NCBI RefSeq assembly: GCF_004027225.2
Contig: NC_044290.2
Span: 6,340,906 to 6,404,905, forward strand
DNA from: Strigops habroptila
Taxonomy: Eukaryota; Chordata; Aves; Psittaciformes; Psittacidae
Length of the DNA: 64,000 nt
Direction: 5' to 3'
Shown: positions 1-11,500 of the stretch, piece after piece
Layout: each line of letters starts with the position of its first letter
Numbering within the stretch: position 1 is the stretch's first letter
Translations under genes and position numbers: made by a program
Notes under the pieces: model-generated
What the model saw: the letters and a program-made list of their open reading frames with translations, nothing else
Told to the model about the DNA's origin: nothing
The model's database searches: none

Positions 1-1573
1 GCAGGATCCAAAGGCCACGGTGACAGGCTGCATTGCGAAAGGGAATCGATGCAGGGAAGTGTCTGGAGAGAAACTTCGGCGTGGTGGTGCCAGGCTCCTC
101 TCTGACTCACAAGAGACGTTGCCGGCGCAGCCATGGGGCTCCTGGCCGCTGGCCCACGGCAGCAGGAGGTGCTGGACCGGTCGCACGGGTTGTGCGGGAG
201 CGTGGCGGGCGCCGTGCGTGGCTTATGGGCATGTTAGCATGGTCCCGGACCTGCTCTGGTGTCCTGATCCGGGAGAGGGCTGAACATGGTGCAGCAGCTG
301 CGGTCCAGGGAGGTACCGGCACCGAGAGGGGTGGTGGGATGGATGCTGTATAGTTGTGTGCAGGCACTGCTGCACAGGGGAGATATTCCTCTGCCTGCGA
401 GTGTTATCTTAGATGGGGAGCACATTGCCAGTGAGTTTTGTAGCAGCCGCAGTGGGAACTCTGGGAGCAGCCCCGCTCCCTGGCCCTGCAGTGCGGCCCT
501 GCTGAGGGCAAGGCAGCTCCGGGCAGCCTCTGCCTCCTGGCTTTGCTTGGTGTTCTTACAAACTGAGGGGAAATGGTGTCTTCCCACTGTGCAGGGAGAA
601 GGTGAGGATTAGGACTAGGACAGAACAGGGGACACAGTTGTGGTGGGAAGATGGGTCCAGACTGACCCACGTCGTTTTGGATCAGGTCGGGTGCAGCGCA
701 TCCCAAGGACGGGCATTGCCTCCTGGGGAGGAAGCAGGAAAGCTCCTGGCTACACCAGCCCCTACTGCCCTGGCCATGGATCTGGGTGCAGAGAAGGCCC
801 CGAGGCAGCTCAGGGTTTTTGGGAGAGGAGGGTTGTGTTATCCATCCTGGTGCAGGAGGATAGCATCCCAAATTCACCACCCTGCAGCAGCACATGCTTC
901 TGTACCCACAGCATCTCACGGAAGCAGAATTACTGAGTTTGCTGGGAAAACCCACTCAAACGGCTGCCAGGCTGGTCAGTTGTGGCAGGCTCTGACTCAC
1001 AGCAAGGTTTTGGTTTACCACAATGCATCCTTGGTGTAACTGAGAGCCTTGGCGTGATGGCTGGGGCGAGTGGGGCCCACATACAGCCGCAGATGGAGCA
1101 TCAGGGGAGCCCCTGGCTGGTGCGAGGGCTGGGGGCCTGCAACCAGCTTTGCCGGGACGGTTCGTGCTGAGGCAGCTGGGATCTGGAGGAGGGAGCTGCC
1201 ATTTTCAGGTGGTTACTTTTAGAAGCAGAAGTGCAGGGTAAAATCTCCTCCAAATGTTGCTGTATCTGGAGCCAAATCTCTTGGCGGCTCTGCAGTGCTG
1301 GGGATCAGCTTGCTATGAGGGGTTTATTTCCCATTGAGCATCCTGCATCCTGTGTGGCTTCAGGTTAGCGAGCGGTGGCAGCCCAGTGGGTGCACCTCAT
1401 AGCCTGATGATGGGCACTTCCACCTTGAGAAGTGTCCCAGGTATCAGCTGAGTGTTCTGGGGACGGGCTTGGGTGATGCTGAGGTCTCTGTGTCCCTGTT
1501 CCCTGCTGCAGGAACCTGTGAGGCTGCGGCTGTGAGTGCTTATCCTTTCTCCATCATCCCTGCCCGCTGCCAG
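1..1573. other. EPN3 5' flank and leader intron; nothing firm
   Basis: No coding exon is supported here. The stretch ends in a pyrimidine-rich tract and CAG at 1571-1573, directly before the short leader that carries the EPN3 start codon, so at least its right part is probably an intron joining an untranslated first exon to coding exon 1. The first 350 bases are GC-rich and could hold that untranslated exon or a promoter, but I could not place a start site or donor. Open frames on both strands here resemble no protein I know. Confidence 0.4.
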
Positions 1574-1586
1574 GCACCCCGCAGCC

Positions 1587-4500
1587 ATGACGACCTCGGC
1601 GCTGCGCCGGCAGGTGAAGAACATCGTGCACAACTACTCAGAGGCAGAGATCAAGGTGCGGGAGGCCACCTCCAATGATCCCTGGGGACCCCCCAGCTCT
1701 CTGATGTCAGAGATCGCCGACCTCACCTTCAACACCGTGGCCTTCGCCGAGGTCATGGGCATGATCTGGCGGCGGCTGAATGACAGCGGCAAGAACTGGC
1801 GTCACGTCTACAAAGCCCTCACCCTCCTGGACTACCTCATCAAAACCGGCTCCGAGAAGGTGACCCACCAGTGCCGGGAGAACCTCTACACCATCCAGAC
1901 GCTGAAGGACTTCCAGTACGTGGATCGTGACGGCAAGGACCAGGGCATCAACATCCGGGAGAAGGTGAAGCAGGTGATGGCGCTGCTGAAGGACGAGGAG
2001 CGGCTGAAGCAGGAGCGGGCGCACGCGCTGCAGACCAAGGAGCGCATGGCCCTCGAGGGCATGGGCAGCGGCAGCCACCAGGTCGCCTATGGGCGCCGTG
2101 CATCACCCTATGGCGAAGACTACGGCCGGGCACGGGGCTCACCCTCCTCCTTTAACTGTGAGTGTTGCTGGGGTGGGTGTCCCAGTGCGTTTGGTTTGCA
2201 TCAGCCTTGTGCCCATCACTCCTCTTCACCTTTTGGGGTGGTAGTGGTGGTGAAGCCCACCTCCATCTTCTAGCCTGTGCCATGGGCAGAGGTTTGGCTG
2301 TGCCAGTGGTGAACCCAGCAGTGGTGGCAGCTGGTTGTGCCTTGAGCCTTAAAACCATCGCTTGTTCATGGTAGGGAGCTCTAATGTGGGGCTACATCCC
2401 CTGGGGAAGCCACGTTGTGGAGCTGCGGGCATTGGGATGGGGGCCAGGAGGAGGCTGCTGATGTGCCCCCCAGTATACACCAGTCCTGATGCCACTCATT
2501 CCCCTTTTTCTCCTTTATCTTCCAGCATCATCCTCGTCCCCACGGTTCGCCTCTGACCTGGAGCAAGCGAGGCCCCAGACGACGGGTGAGGAGGAGCTGC
2601 AGCTACAGCTTGCGCTGGCCATGAGTCGGGAGGAGGCAGAGAAGGTAGGAGGGCTCTGCCTGCCCTGAGACACAGAGGATGGGCATTTCCCAGCACCTTG
2701 CCTTGTCTGTGGGCATGGTGGGTTGTTTCCCTGGGAGGAGGAAGGATTTCGGGGGCTGCCCGAGGCCGGTGCATGCACCTGCAACTGCACCAGGCTGCTC
2801 GCACTGTGCCCGGCATCCAGAATGGCCGGCAGGCAGACGAAGGCAATGGCTGTCCCTGCTCCCTGTCCTCATACTGACAGGGACAGCACCAGGCTGAGAC
2901 CCATCCTAGACCCCAGGGTGAGCTTGAGGGTCTGGATTCACCATGACCCTCCCCAAACCTGGCTGCCCTCTTCTGCTGAGGGCTTCTGGTCTAAGCTCCC
3001 CCATTTCTCTTGCCTTCCCTCAGAGGTTTTAGGGGCGATGTCTTGCCCAGTGCTGTGGTTTGTGTGGTGGGTGGGGGGACAGCAGCGTCCCCAGGGCTGT
3101 GCACTGGGCTGGAGGCTCAATGGGGCTTAGTCCTTTCAAACCAGGCTAGAAGAAGCCCTGGAAAACAGCACCAGGAGAAGCCAAGCAGGGATGTAGCAGG
3201 CAGCAAGTGAGCTGTTATGGGTGTCCCCCCTAACCCAGGCTGACACTGAGCACCATGAGCTTGGTCCTGCCATGCAGGGGACATGCTTTGGAGACAGCTC
3301 TTGCTGCTGCCTGTCTTCCCTGCCCGATGGAGGCTGTTTTGGAGATGGAGCAGAGTGTATATCCCTATTTTTGTCCTGGAATTGGAGTATTTATAGCTTC
3401 CACATGCTGCTGCGATGAGCACTGTAGGAACACGCTCTCGAAAGCACTGCCTGTTGGAGTCCATCTGGGCTGCGCACACATGTGTGCACGCTCACACACG
3501 CTTGTACAGGCATGCAGAGCCACACCAGGGACACCATTCCCAGCCGATCCCATGCTGGACAAGCATCACAAGCAGTGATCAGGGCTGCCATGGCAGTATG
3601 GGGACAGCCTCTCCCTCAAATCTGCCTCAGGTCTGGGTGCTTATTCCCCAGCAGAGCAGGGCTGGGCAGGATTCCCAAGTTAAGGCATCACAAACCCTCC
3701 TTCCCAGCAGGCTGCCGTAGTGAGGGGATGCCTCATCAATCCCTTCTCTGCTGACTGCATTGAGTCCCTGAAAACCTCCCTGCCTAATTGAGGGTCGTCC
3801 CAGCCTAGATGCAGGGGCAGGGGAAGGAGCTGGGGCAGTGGCTGCAGGAGAGCCTGATTAGGAGCTGGGTCACAAGCACAGAGGCACTGGGCTGGGAGTC
3901 CGCAAGCGAAGCCACTATATGGGCACAGAGATGGTGTGCAGGCACTGCAAGAGGCAGTGGTGAGGACAGGGACCTCGGAGCATTCCTGCGAGCTGAGGGC
4001 AAGCTGAAATGTCACCCCATTTCCTCTGTTGGCAGAAGCCACTTCCAATTTCCAGTACAGATGAAGAAAGGCAATTGCAGCTAGCGCTCGCGCTGAGCAA
4101 AGAGGAGCACGAGAAGGTACCTGTGCCCCGCAGCTCCGGGCGCTCCTCTCTCCTTGCGCTTTGGGCTTCTCTCTGGGGTGCTGGAGCCCAAAACGCTGCC
4201 TCGCTCCGCTGCCCGCTTTGCTTTTGCTGCTGTGGGCTGTCTGCTGAGCTCGCTCCCAGAGGAGCCCTCTGCTCGGATGCTGGGACTTTTCGGGGATGCG
4301 GTGGCAGCTCCTGTGCTGGTCTGTCTCCTGGAGAAGGTGCTGGATGCAGGGCTGGAGCTCATGGACTCATCTCTTGTTGCTGCAGGAGGTGAGGGCTTGG
4401 CAAGGGGAGAACTCCCTGCTGCAGAGAGCCGTGGAGGAGACTGCCCAGGGCAGGGAGGAAGAGGAGGAAGAAGATAAGATGAAGAAAAGCCAGGTACAGC

Positions 4501-7500
4501 GCTGGGGGTTTGGATGGTCACACAGCTAGCCTCGGGGCTGGGGGAAGCTGGGGTGATCCCGTAGGCCTGCCCTCATCTCTTAATTCCCTTTCTGTTTGCA
4601 GTCCTCTATCCTGGAGCTGGCAGATATATTTGGGCCAGCAGCAGCCCCCTCCAGCCACACGTCTGCTGACCCATGGGATATGCCAGGTAGGGGCACCTTG
4701 CAGGCTTGGGACAGCGGCAGAAACCTGTCCCTTGCCAGTCCCAGAAACCCAGTCCCCCCCCAGTAACTCAGCAGAAAGGACCTTTTGTTTCTTCTCTCTC
4801 TGCTGCCCGGTCCGTTTCATGCCTGGGTGATGCTGCTGAAAGCCATGGTCCCCGGGCACATCCCCACTGCTCAGCATCCCTCTGTACCCTGCATTGTTCC
4901 ACAGCTTCCCTTCTTCTTTCAGATATGAAACCCAAAGCGGAGCCGGCAGCCTCTGCCTGGGCCGGTGCTCCTGACCCCTGGGTGCCGGTCCCAGCCGCTG
5001 GTGGGGAGCCCCTGTCGCAGGCGAGCGCCCCATCCCAGCAAAGCTCTGCCGGGCCCTGGGATTTCCCCCCCAGCACCACGGCAGCCTCCGACCCCTGGGG
5101 GAAGGCGCCCTTGTCTTCTGGCTTCCCTGCTGCGGACCCCTGGGTGACGGCGTCCCCTCCTGCCCAGGGCTCTGGTCCTGCACCAGCTACCGACCCTTGG
5201 GCCCCGGTGGCCGAGCAACCTCCTAACCCTGGTAAGAGGCTTGACTGGCTTTTGGCTTTGCTGGGGACTATGGGCAGCTTTGGCCCTCCTGCGATCCCGG
5301 GGTGCTCTCCCATTCCTCCCATAGCCAGCTCTGCAAACACCCTCCCTGCTCTCCTGCCCCGCAGCAGGACCTCTGCTCACCCCTTGGCATCTTGGACACT
5401 TCAATGAACTTATAGGCTTTCTCTCTGTACAGAATAGGCTGCTTTAATGAACATGGCACAGTTAACAGAGCCCTCCCATGGGAGCGGATAGCAGCAGCGG
5501 GGTGATAGTGTGTGTGTTTCCCCCCTGGTGATACCTGGTCACCCCAAAGCAGCACCATGTGCCCTGCTGGGACAGAGCGGTTGCTGCATTGCAGATGAGG
5601 GAGCGGTTGCAGGAGCAGCCTGTGTTTCAGAGCTCAAACCCACTCTCAGTTCCTCCTTGGTGCTTCCTCTTGGTGCTTCCTCCGGCCCCGTGGAGCTCCC
5701 CAGCTTCAGCGCTGGGGAGGAGAGCAGAACCCGGCCTGGGGCCAAGTGCTGGTTGTTAAAGCATTGCTGCAGACCTGTCCCCACTGCGGCTGGGAAAGGG
5801 ACCCGCCTGCTGCTGGGGGGATGGCTGCAAGCAGTGTGGGGCTGCCTTGGTCTGCAATGATCCCCAATGGTCTGGCTCATCTTAGCCCCCACCGTGGGCC
5901 AATGCACATTCCTGACCCGCAGCCCCGTGCCCCCCACCGCACGCCCTCTTCTCTGTCTCCCTGCAGGCAGCCGCCCCTGCCTCTCTCCTGCCCGTACATC
6001 TCCTGCCTCTCACCTCCCCGCTTGCTCCCCTCCTTGAGTCTCACCTCTTCCCCCCAGCTCCAGGGGGGGACGCTTTCGACCTCTTTGCAAAGCCGCCCGA
6101 GCCTGCTGAGCCACCGGAGCAGGACCCCTCGCAGCCGCCCTCCTCGGCCAAGTCCAACAGCCCCGTTGGTAAGAGCCGGGGGAGCAGCAGGGGCTGATTT
6201 GGGGCAGGTTGGGGACAGTGACCTGCCCCTGCCCATTGGAAGAGAGGCAGCTCCAGGGCCGGCCGGGCTGTGCGTGGCTGCTTGCTGGTGTGGCCAAAGC
6301 TTGTTCCCATCTGCAACCGTGCGTGCCATGGGCTTGGGCTGTCCCATAGCCAAGGGGATAGATCTATTAGCTGCCTGGTGTGGTGACAGGGGGACCATCA
6401 CTCTCAGTGTCTCCCGGCTGTCTCATGCGGCTCATCTTCCCCTCTGCCCTAGAGCTGGACCCCTTCGGTGACCTGTTCCCCAGCACCAGGCAGGATGGGA
6501 CGAAGAGCTTCGACCTCACCAACCTGGCTGACTCCCTGCCCGAATCCAGCAAGGAGCGGAAGGACTGTAAAACCCCCGAGGCCTTCCTCGGCCCCGCCGC
6601 CTCCTCCCTGGTTAACCTGGACTCCCTGGTCGCACCTACACCGGCCTCCAAGACACGCAACCCCTTTCTCTCGGGTAGGTGCTGGTGCTGTGGTGGGAGC
6701 TGCTGGCTGGGAGCCTCATTGTACTGGGCAGAGAGATGTTTGGGGGAGGAAGAGAAGGGCTGGGAATGGCATAGAATCATAGGTTTGGGTTGGAAAGGAC
6801 CTTAAGATCATCTAGTTCAGACCCCCTGCCAGGGGCAGGGATGCCTCACACTAGGCCATGTCACCCAAAGCTCTGTCCAACCTGGCCTTGAACACTGCCA
6901 GGGATGGAGCATTCACCACTTCTCTGGGCAACCTGTGCCAGCGCCTCACCACCCTCACAGTAAAGAACGTCTTCCTTATATCTAGCCTGAACGTCCCCTG
7001 TTTAAGTTTAAACCCATTCCCCCTTGTCCTATCACTGTAGTCCCTCTCCAGCATCCTTGTAGCTCCCTTTGGATACTGGAAGCTGCTCTGAGGTCTCCAT
7101 GCAGCTTCTCCAGGCTGAACAGCCCCAACTTTCTCAGCCTTTCTTCATATGGGAGGTGCTCGAGTCCCCTTATCCTCATGGCCTTCTCTGGATATGCTCC
7201 AACAGCTCCATGTCCTTCTTATGCTGCGGACGCTGGAACTGTGCACAGTACTCCAAGTGGGGTCTCATGAGAGCAGAGCAGAGGGGCAGGATCACCTCCT
7301 TTGACCTGCTCGTCACGCTTCTTTTAATGCAGCCCAGGACACGTGGGGTTTCTAGGCTGCGAATGCACATTGAACACTCATGTTCAGTTTCTCATTGACC
7401 AGCACACCCAAGTCCTCCTCCACAGGGCTGCTCTGGATCACTTCTGCCTGCCCTGACGTGTCCCATCATTTCCTTGCTAGGTCTGAGCACGCCGTCCCCT

Positions 7501-7800
7501 ACCAACCCCTTCAGCCTCTCCGAGCAGCCCAAGCCGACGCTCAACCAGATGCGGACCAGCTCCCCGGTGCCCAGCCTGCCCGCCGGCCTCCCCAACAACT
7601 CCATGACCTACAGCGCATCCCTCCCGCTGCCCCTCAGCAGCATCCCCACCACCGCCGCTGCCCTCCCCGCATCCGCCAGTGCCTTCCCGCAGGCTGGCAC
7701 CTTCCCTGAACTCCCCGGCAACCTGCCGCAGCCGTTACTGCCGCTGAGCGGAGCCCCGGCCCCGCCGCCCGCTCCGGGGGGGCTCAACCCCTTCCTCTGA
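1587..7800 (+). CDS. EPN3: Epsin-3 (EPN3), nine coding exons, 641 aa
   Basis: Exons: 1587-2157, 2526-2644, 4036-4116, 4386-4493, 4602-4686, 4923-5231, 6058-6168, 6453-6674, 7481-7800. All junctions are GT-AG, phases agree, and the sum is 1926 nt (human EPN3 about 632 aa). Epsins are endocytic adaptors that bind PI(4,5)P2, ubiquitinated cargo, AP-2, clathrin and EH-domain proteins at the plasma membrane. The first coding exon holds the whole ENTH domain (about residues 12-144); the phosphoinositide-contact positions known from epsin-1 are kept (R8, K11, R25, N30, R63, K69, H73, K76). Two ubiquitin-interacting motifs lie at 212-230 and 239-257, each on its own exon. Five DPW motifs follow (first at 316-318), then a clathrin-box-like LVNLDSLV at 514-521 and three NPF motifs (531-533, 544-546, 638-640). 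The start MTTSALRR matches EPN3, not EPN1 (MSTSSLRR), and the neighbours agree. An in-frame ATG at 1536 lies upstream of the predicted acceptor and is not used. Confidence 0.95.
2645..4035 (+). other. EPN3 intron 2 (1.39 kb)
   Basis: This is the largest EPN3 intron and separates the exon carrying the first ubiquitin-interacting motif from the one carrying the second. I see no exon, repeat family or RNA gene inside it, apart from a short CA/TG-rich stretch near 3478-3510. The donor is AAG|GTAGGA and the acceptor ends CTGTTGGCAG. Confidence 0.6.
5232..6057 (+). other. EPN3 intron 6 (0.83 kb)
   Basis: Plain intron between the DPW-rich exon and the short exon encoding the [10 protein letters not shown] segment. 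The donor is G|GTAAGA and a long C/T-rich tract of about 100 bases leads into the acceptor CCCCCCAG. No repeat or extra exon is visible. Confidence 0.6.
6769..7442 (-). mobile_element. CR1 LINE fragment, antisense in EPN3 intron 8
   Basis: Read on the minus strand, this is the 3' end of a CR1 (chicken repeat 1) non-LTR retrotransposon. It encodes the C-terminal part of the reverse-transcriptase ORF in pieces, with recognisable blocks [23 protein letters not shown] and WHRLPREVV. It closes with the typical CR1 tail, seen on the + strand as CATAGAATCATAGGTTTGGG. The frame is broken by shifts, and the 5' part is missing, as is usual for CR1, so it cannot move. It fills most of the 806-bp intron, and its inner end lies only 38 bp before the acceptor of the last EPN3 exon. 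Confidence 0.9.
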
Positions 7801-8375
7801 ATCCTATGGACAAACAGACTCTCGCCCCTTCCCCGCTGTTACAAACCCCCCCGGCCTTTCCTCCCACCAAGACCTCGGGGGTCCAGGCGGTTCGCTAGCT
7901 GCAAGGGACAGTGCCACCCATGCCAGCCCCCTGCCTGCCGTCTGGGGAGCAGCAGCATGAGCCCCGCGCTTCACCGACGAGAGGGGATCCCCTTCCCCTG
8001 CCGAGGGGGGCCCGTCCAAAGGGCTGAGGATGGGGGCTCCGTGCATGGGGGTCTCGCTGCTGGATGGACCCCCGGGGGGGCGCCTGTGGGGGACCGGAGG
8101 GAGCTGCGGACCCCCCTCCATGCTCCCCGCGGTCCCCGGCTGGTTCGCGCTCCCTGGCCGTTGTTCCCCGCTCCTCGCCCCTTTTCCAGCTCGCTGCCCC
8201 ACCTCGCAGGAGCTGCGGGTAAAGCAGCCGCCTCCCGCACGCTGCTGGGCACCGCTCCGGGACGGGGGGGGGGGGGGGGGGGTGTGTGCGGTGGGAGCGC
8301 CGGTGGTTCGGTGCTGCTGGAGAGCGGCGGCTCGGGGCTGCCTGTGAGACAATAAAACTCTCGGACCGATGCGAT
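7801..8375 (+). other. EPN3 3' UTR
   Basis: It runs from the stop codon to shortly after the AATAAA at 8351-8356. It is GC-rich and carries an uninterrupted run of 19 G at 8264-8282, about 70 nt before the poly(A) signal. Long minus-strand open frames across this stretch (7804-8442 and 7895-8740) look like GC-rich shadows without recognisable domains. Confidence 0.7.
8351..8356 (+). terminator. EPN3 poly(A) signal AATAAA
   Basis: Canonical AATAAA, 550 nt after the EPN3 stop codon and the only one between that stop and the SPATA20 start. The first SPATA20 ATG is 176 nt further on, so cleavage of EPN3 and initiation of SPATA20 take place almost side by side. Confidence 0.75.
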
Positions 8376-8380
8376 GTGCG

Positions 8381-8464
8381 GGATGCGGTGTGCGGGACCG
8401 AGGCTGCGGGATGCGGTGTGCGCGACCCGGGCTGCGGGACACAACGTGCGGTGCCAGGGATGGG
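8381..8464. repeat. 28-bp tandem repeat in the EPN3-SPATA20 spacer
   Basis: Units start at 8381, 8409 and 8437. The first two (8381-8408, 8409-8436) differ at only 3 of 28 positions and share the motif GGATGCGGTGTGCG; the third is degenerate. A partial half-unit (GATGCGATGTGCGG) lies just upstream. The array lies between the EPN3 poly(A) signal and the SPATA20 start codon, so it probably sits in the SPATA20 promoter or 5' UTR. Confidence 0.75.
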
Positions 8465-8532
8465 CGGGGACCGGAGGGGGACGGACCGGGGCGGGACGGT
8501 GACGGGAGCGGCGGCAGCTCCGCCCCGCCGCC
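8465..8532 (+). promoter_or_regulatory. Probable SPATA20 promoter / 5' UTR
   Basis: Very GC-rich, CpG-dense sequence directly before the SPATA20 start codon, without a TATA box. Because the EPN3 poly(A) signal is only 176 nt before that codon, the SPATA20 start site must lie here, or in the repeat just upstream, or overlap the EPN3 3' UTR. The start codon context GCCGCCATG is favourable. The exact start site cannot be set from sequence. Confidence 0.5.
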
Positions 8533-11500
8533 ATGTTCGCGGCGCCGCTGCGCCTGGCTCGCAGGTACTGGGGGAAGGGGCCGGGCAGGGGGCGGTGGGA
8601 GCTGCGGGGCCGGCCCCGAGGGCGGTGCGGGGCACCCGGAGCCCTTCCGCGTCAGCGCCGCCCCCTAAATCCTCCCCGCGCCTCCCGCATCCCCCCTCAA
8701 TGCTCCTGCGTCCTTGCGGCGCCCCGTGCCCCTGCTGCACCTCCCGAAACCCCGCTGCGCCCTGCCGAATCCTTGCTAAATCCTTTCCGCACGCTCACAC
8801 CTCTCCGGTATTCCCTGCAATCCTCTCTGCGTTCCTCTGCATCCTCCCGAAATCATCTGTGCACCCCTCCTGTATTGCCTGGAATCCTCCCTGCATCCCT
8901 GTATCCCCTGCATGACCATGCATTTACTTACTCCCTGCACCCAGCCCTGCGTCCTGCCCAGCAGCAGGAGGATCTCTCTGGTCCCTTCCTGTCCCTCGAT
9001 CCTCTCGCCATGAGGAGCTGGTGCTGCTCTGACCCTGCACCTGCGCCCACGGGAGGGGATTTTCCTCTCTGAGGATGCACAGGTCAAATCCTGCAGATGC
9101 TGTTCCTGTACCCATGGCTGTAGGGTGACCCCCAAAGGGTGCTGGTGGGGGGCTGGAAGAGAGGGAGCCCCGGGGATGGCAATCCCTGGGCTGGAGAACA
9201 TCCTCACCTGAGCATCCCGCAAGTGGGAAGGACTTTGTAGGGTCCCGGAGGTGGCCTGAACCCCGGCAGAGTCACCCAGCCCTGGGGCTGAGAGCGGTTC
9301 CCCTGGCACATGGAGTGAATAGCAAGGAGCCGGGTGGAGGTGGTGCTGCTCTGGGGCATCCAGGCTCTCTGCAGGGGCTGTGCTTTGCTGTGAGCAAGGA
9401 AATGATGAGCCCGTTTGGTGTCCCAGGTTCACGTTTCTAACAGGGACCGTGACCATGGCCACAGGGGGGACAACCCTCCCTCCCAGCATCCCTCGTCACA
9501 CCAACCGCCTGATTAACGAGAAGTCCCCGTACCTCCTGCAGCACGCTCACAACCCCGTGGATTGGTAAGAGCAGGCTCGTGCCTTTCTCCCTCCTCCTCT
9601 CCTTGCATCCATGGGGCTCAGCGCCGTGGAAATGACGACAGGCGAAGCAGCTTGTGCAGCTCCCCATGGGCTCTGGGTCCATGCTCCTGAGCCAGCCGTG
9701 CACTGGCTGTCCTGACCACTCTCCACCAGGCAGCAGCTTCTTGGGCAGCTTTAGAGGAGTGGTGGCCCCTGAAGCTCCTTTCTTGTCTTCCCTCCACAGG
9801 TACCCTTGGGGTCAGGAAGCCTTTGATAAAGCAAAGCAAGAAAACAAGCTGATATTCCTGTCAGGTAACCAGAAACGAGACATATTTCATGTTCCCACGT
9901 GTGGTGTTCAATAGATGACCAGACAAAGCTGTGTCCTGAGCTGGTGTGTCAGTAGCCATGCAGGCAAGGACAGACCCTGAGCACCAATTCTCTGCTAGCA
10001 GGAAAGGGCCATGTGTTTTAGTAGCTCTCTTAAGATGGGCTGCACCGAGGACTGGAGTCCTTGGCCAGGTTGTAGGAGCAAGAGCTGGAGAGCCCAGGAG
10101 GCTCTGCAAGCCTCCATGCTTGCAGGAGGCCCTTCTTCATCTCTTCTATTAGAGGCAGCAGATGTTGCCCATAGCAGGGTTCCCCACCTCTGGGAGATCT
10201 CCCCATAACATGTGTCCTGCTCCCTGCAAAAGCCTTTCCTCACTTGTCTGAGCTTGTTTTCAGTCGGTTACTCCACCTGCCACTGGTGCCATGTGATGGA
10301 GGAGGAGTCCTTCAAGAACGAGGAGATTGGGGAGATTATGAACAAGAACTTTGTGTGCATCAAAGTGGATCGTGAGGAGCGGCCAGATGTGGACAAGGTG
10401 TACATGACCTTCGTGCAGGTAAGGAAGCATGGCCAGGGCTTGGACTGTCTCTCTCAAGTTGAGGTTCATGGACATGTTCTTCAGGCAAGAAGAACCAGTA
10501 TGTGGGGTGGTCTGATATATAGGTCTGATATATGGGGTGGTCTGTATGGGGCCCTGCATCATCACAAGGGTAGAGTGAAGCACACGTCTGTCCTCGAGTG
10601 AGACATGTGGATGTGCCAGAGGGTTACAGAGCAGAAGATGCCTCTTGTGTGACCTTGGTGCACCCGTGATTTGTCTCTCAGGCAACCAGTGGTGGAGGTG
10701 GCTGGCCGATGAGCGTCTGGCTGACTCCAGACCTCAAGCCCTTTGTAGGAGGAACGTACTTTCCTCCTGAGGATGGAGTTCATCGCGTTGGCTTTCGGAC
10801 TGTGCTGCTCCGAATCGCAGAGCAGGTATGGAGCAGGAATGGTGTAACAGGCGGTGCTCAACCAAAGGGACCATAGGGAAATTGGTCTGGGCTTGGTGGG
10901 TGACTGTTGAGATAGAATCATGAGAAACTAGGCCCTGTCAGAGCTCTGGCTGGCTTAGAGGTGGGTTTGAGCTGATCTGAGGAAGGGGACTGGGAACTGA
11001 AGGTGCAGTTTGGATTGGTGCAAGGCGGGAAACAGGCAAAATATGGAAGAACTGACTTTCTCACTCTGCATTTTAGTGGAAGGAGAACAAAGATGCCCTG
11101 TTGCAGAACAGCCAAAAGATCCTGGAAGCATTGCTACGTACTACTGAGATCCGTGTGCGAGGCCAGGAGTCACCCCCACCATCCGAAATGGTGATGGCCA
11201 CTTGTTTCCAGCAGCTCTCCGACTCCTATGATGAGGAATACGGCGGCTTTTCCGAATCCCCCAAGTTCCCCACCCCAGGTCAGTCTGGCCTCTGGTGCTG
11301 AGCCCCGCCGTGGGGCAGGCAGTGCTGTGGGGCAGAGCCCACCCCACAGCGTCCCACTTTCTCCCTGTATTTCAGTGAATTTGAATTTCCTCTTCACGTA
11401 CTGGGCCCTGCACCGAACAACTCCACAAGGAGCCCGGGCTCTGCAGATGGCTCTGCATACACTCAAGATGATGGCCCATGGGGGCATCCATGACCACGTC

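Noticed and set aside
1536-1586. In-frame ATG 17 codons upstream of the EPN3 start
   Set aside because: A good acceptor (CTGCCAG, ending at 1573) lies between it and the conserved MTTSALRR start, so it is intronic.
1587-7800. EPN1 or EPN2 instead of EPN3
   Set aside because: The [12 protein letters not shown] start, two rather than three UIMs, the SILELADIF block and SPATA20/CACNA1G as neighbours all point to EPN3.
7804-8740. Minus-strand open frames of 212, 281 and 187 aa over the EPN3 3' UTR
   Set aside because: Low-complexity Pro/Arg/Ser translation across UTR and promoter; no splice or start evidence.
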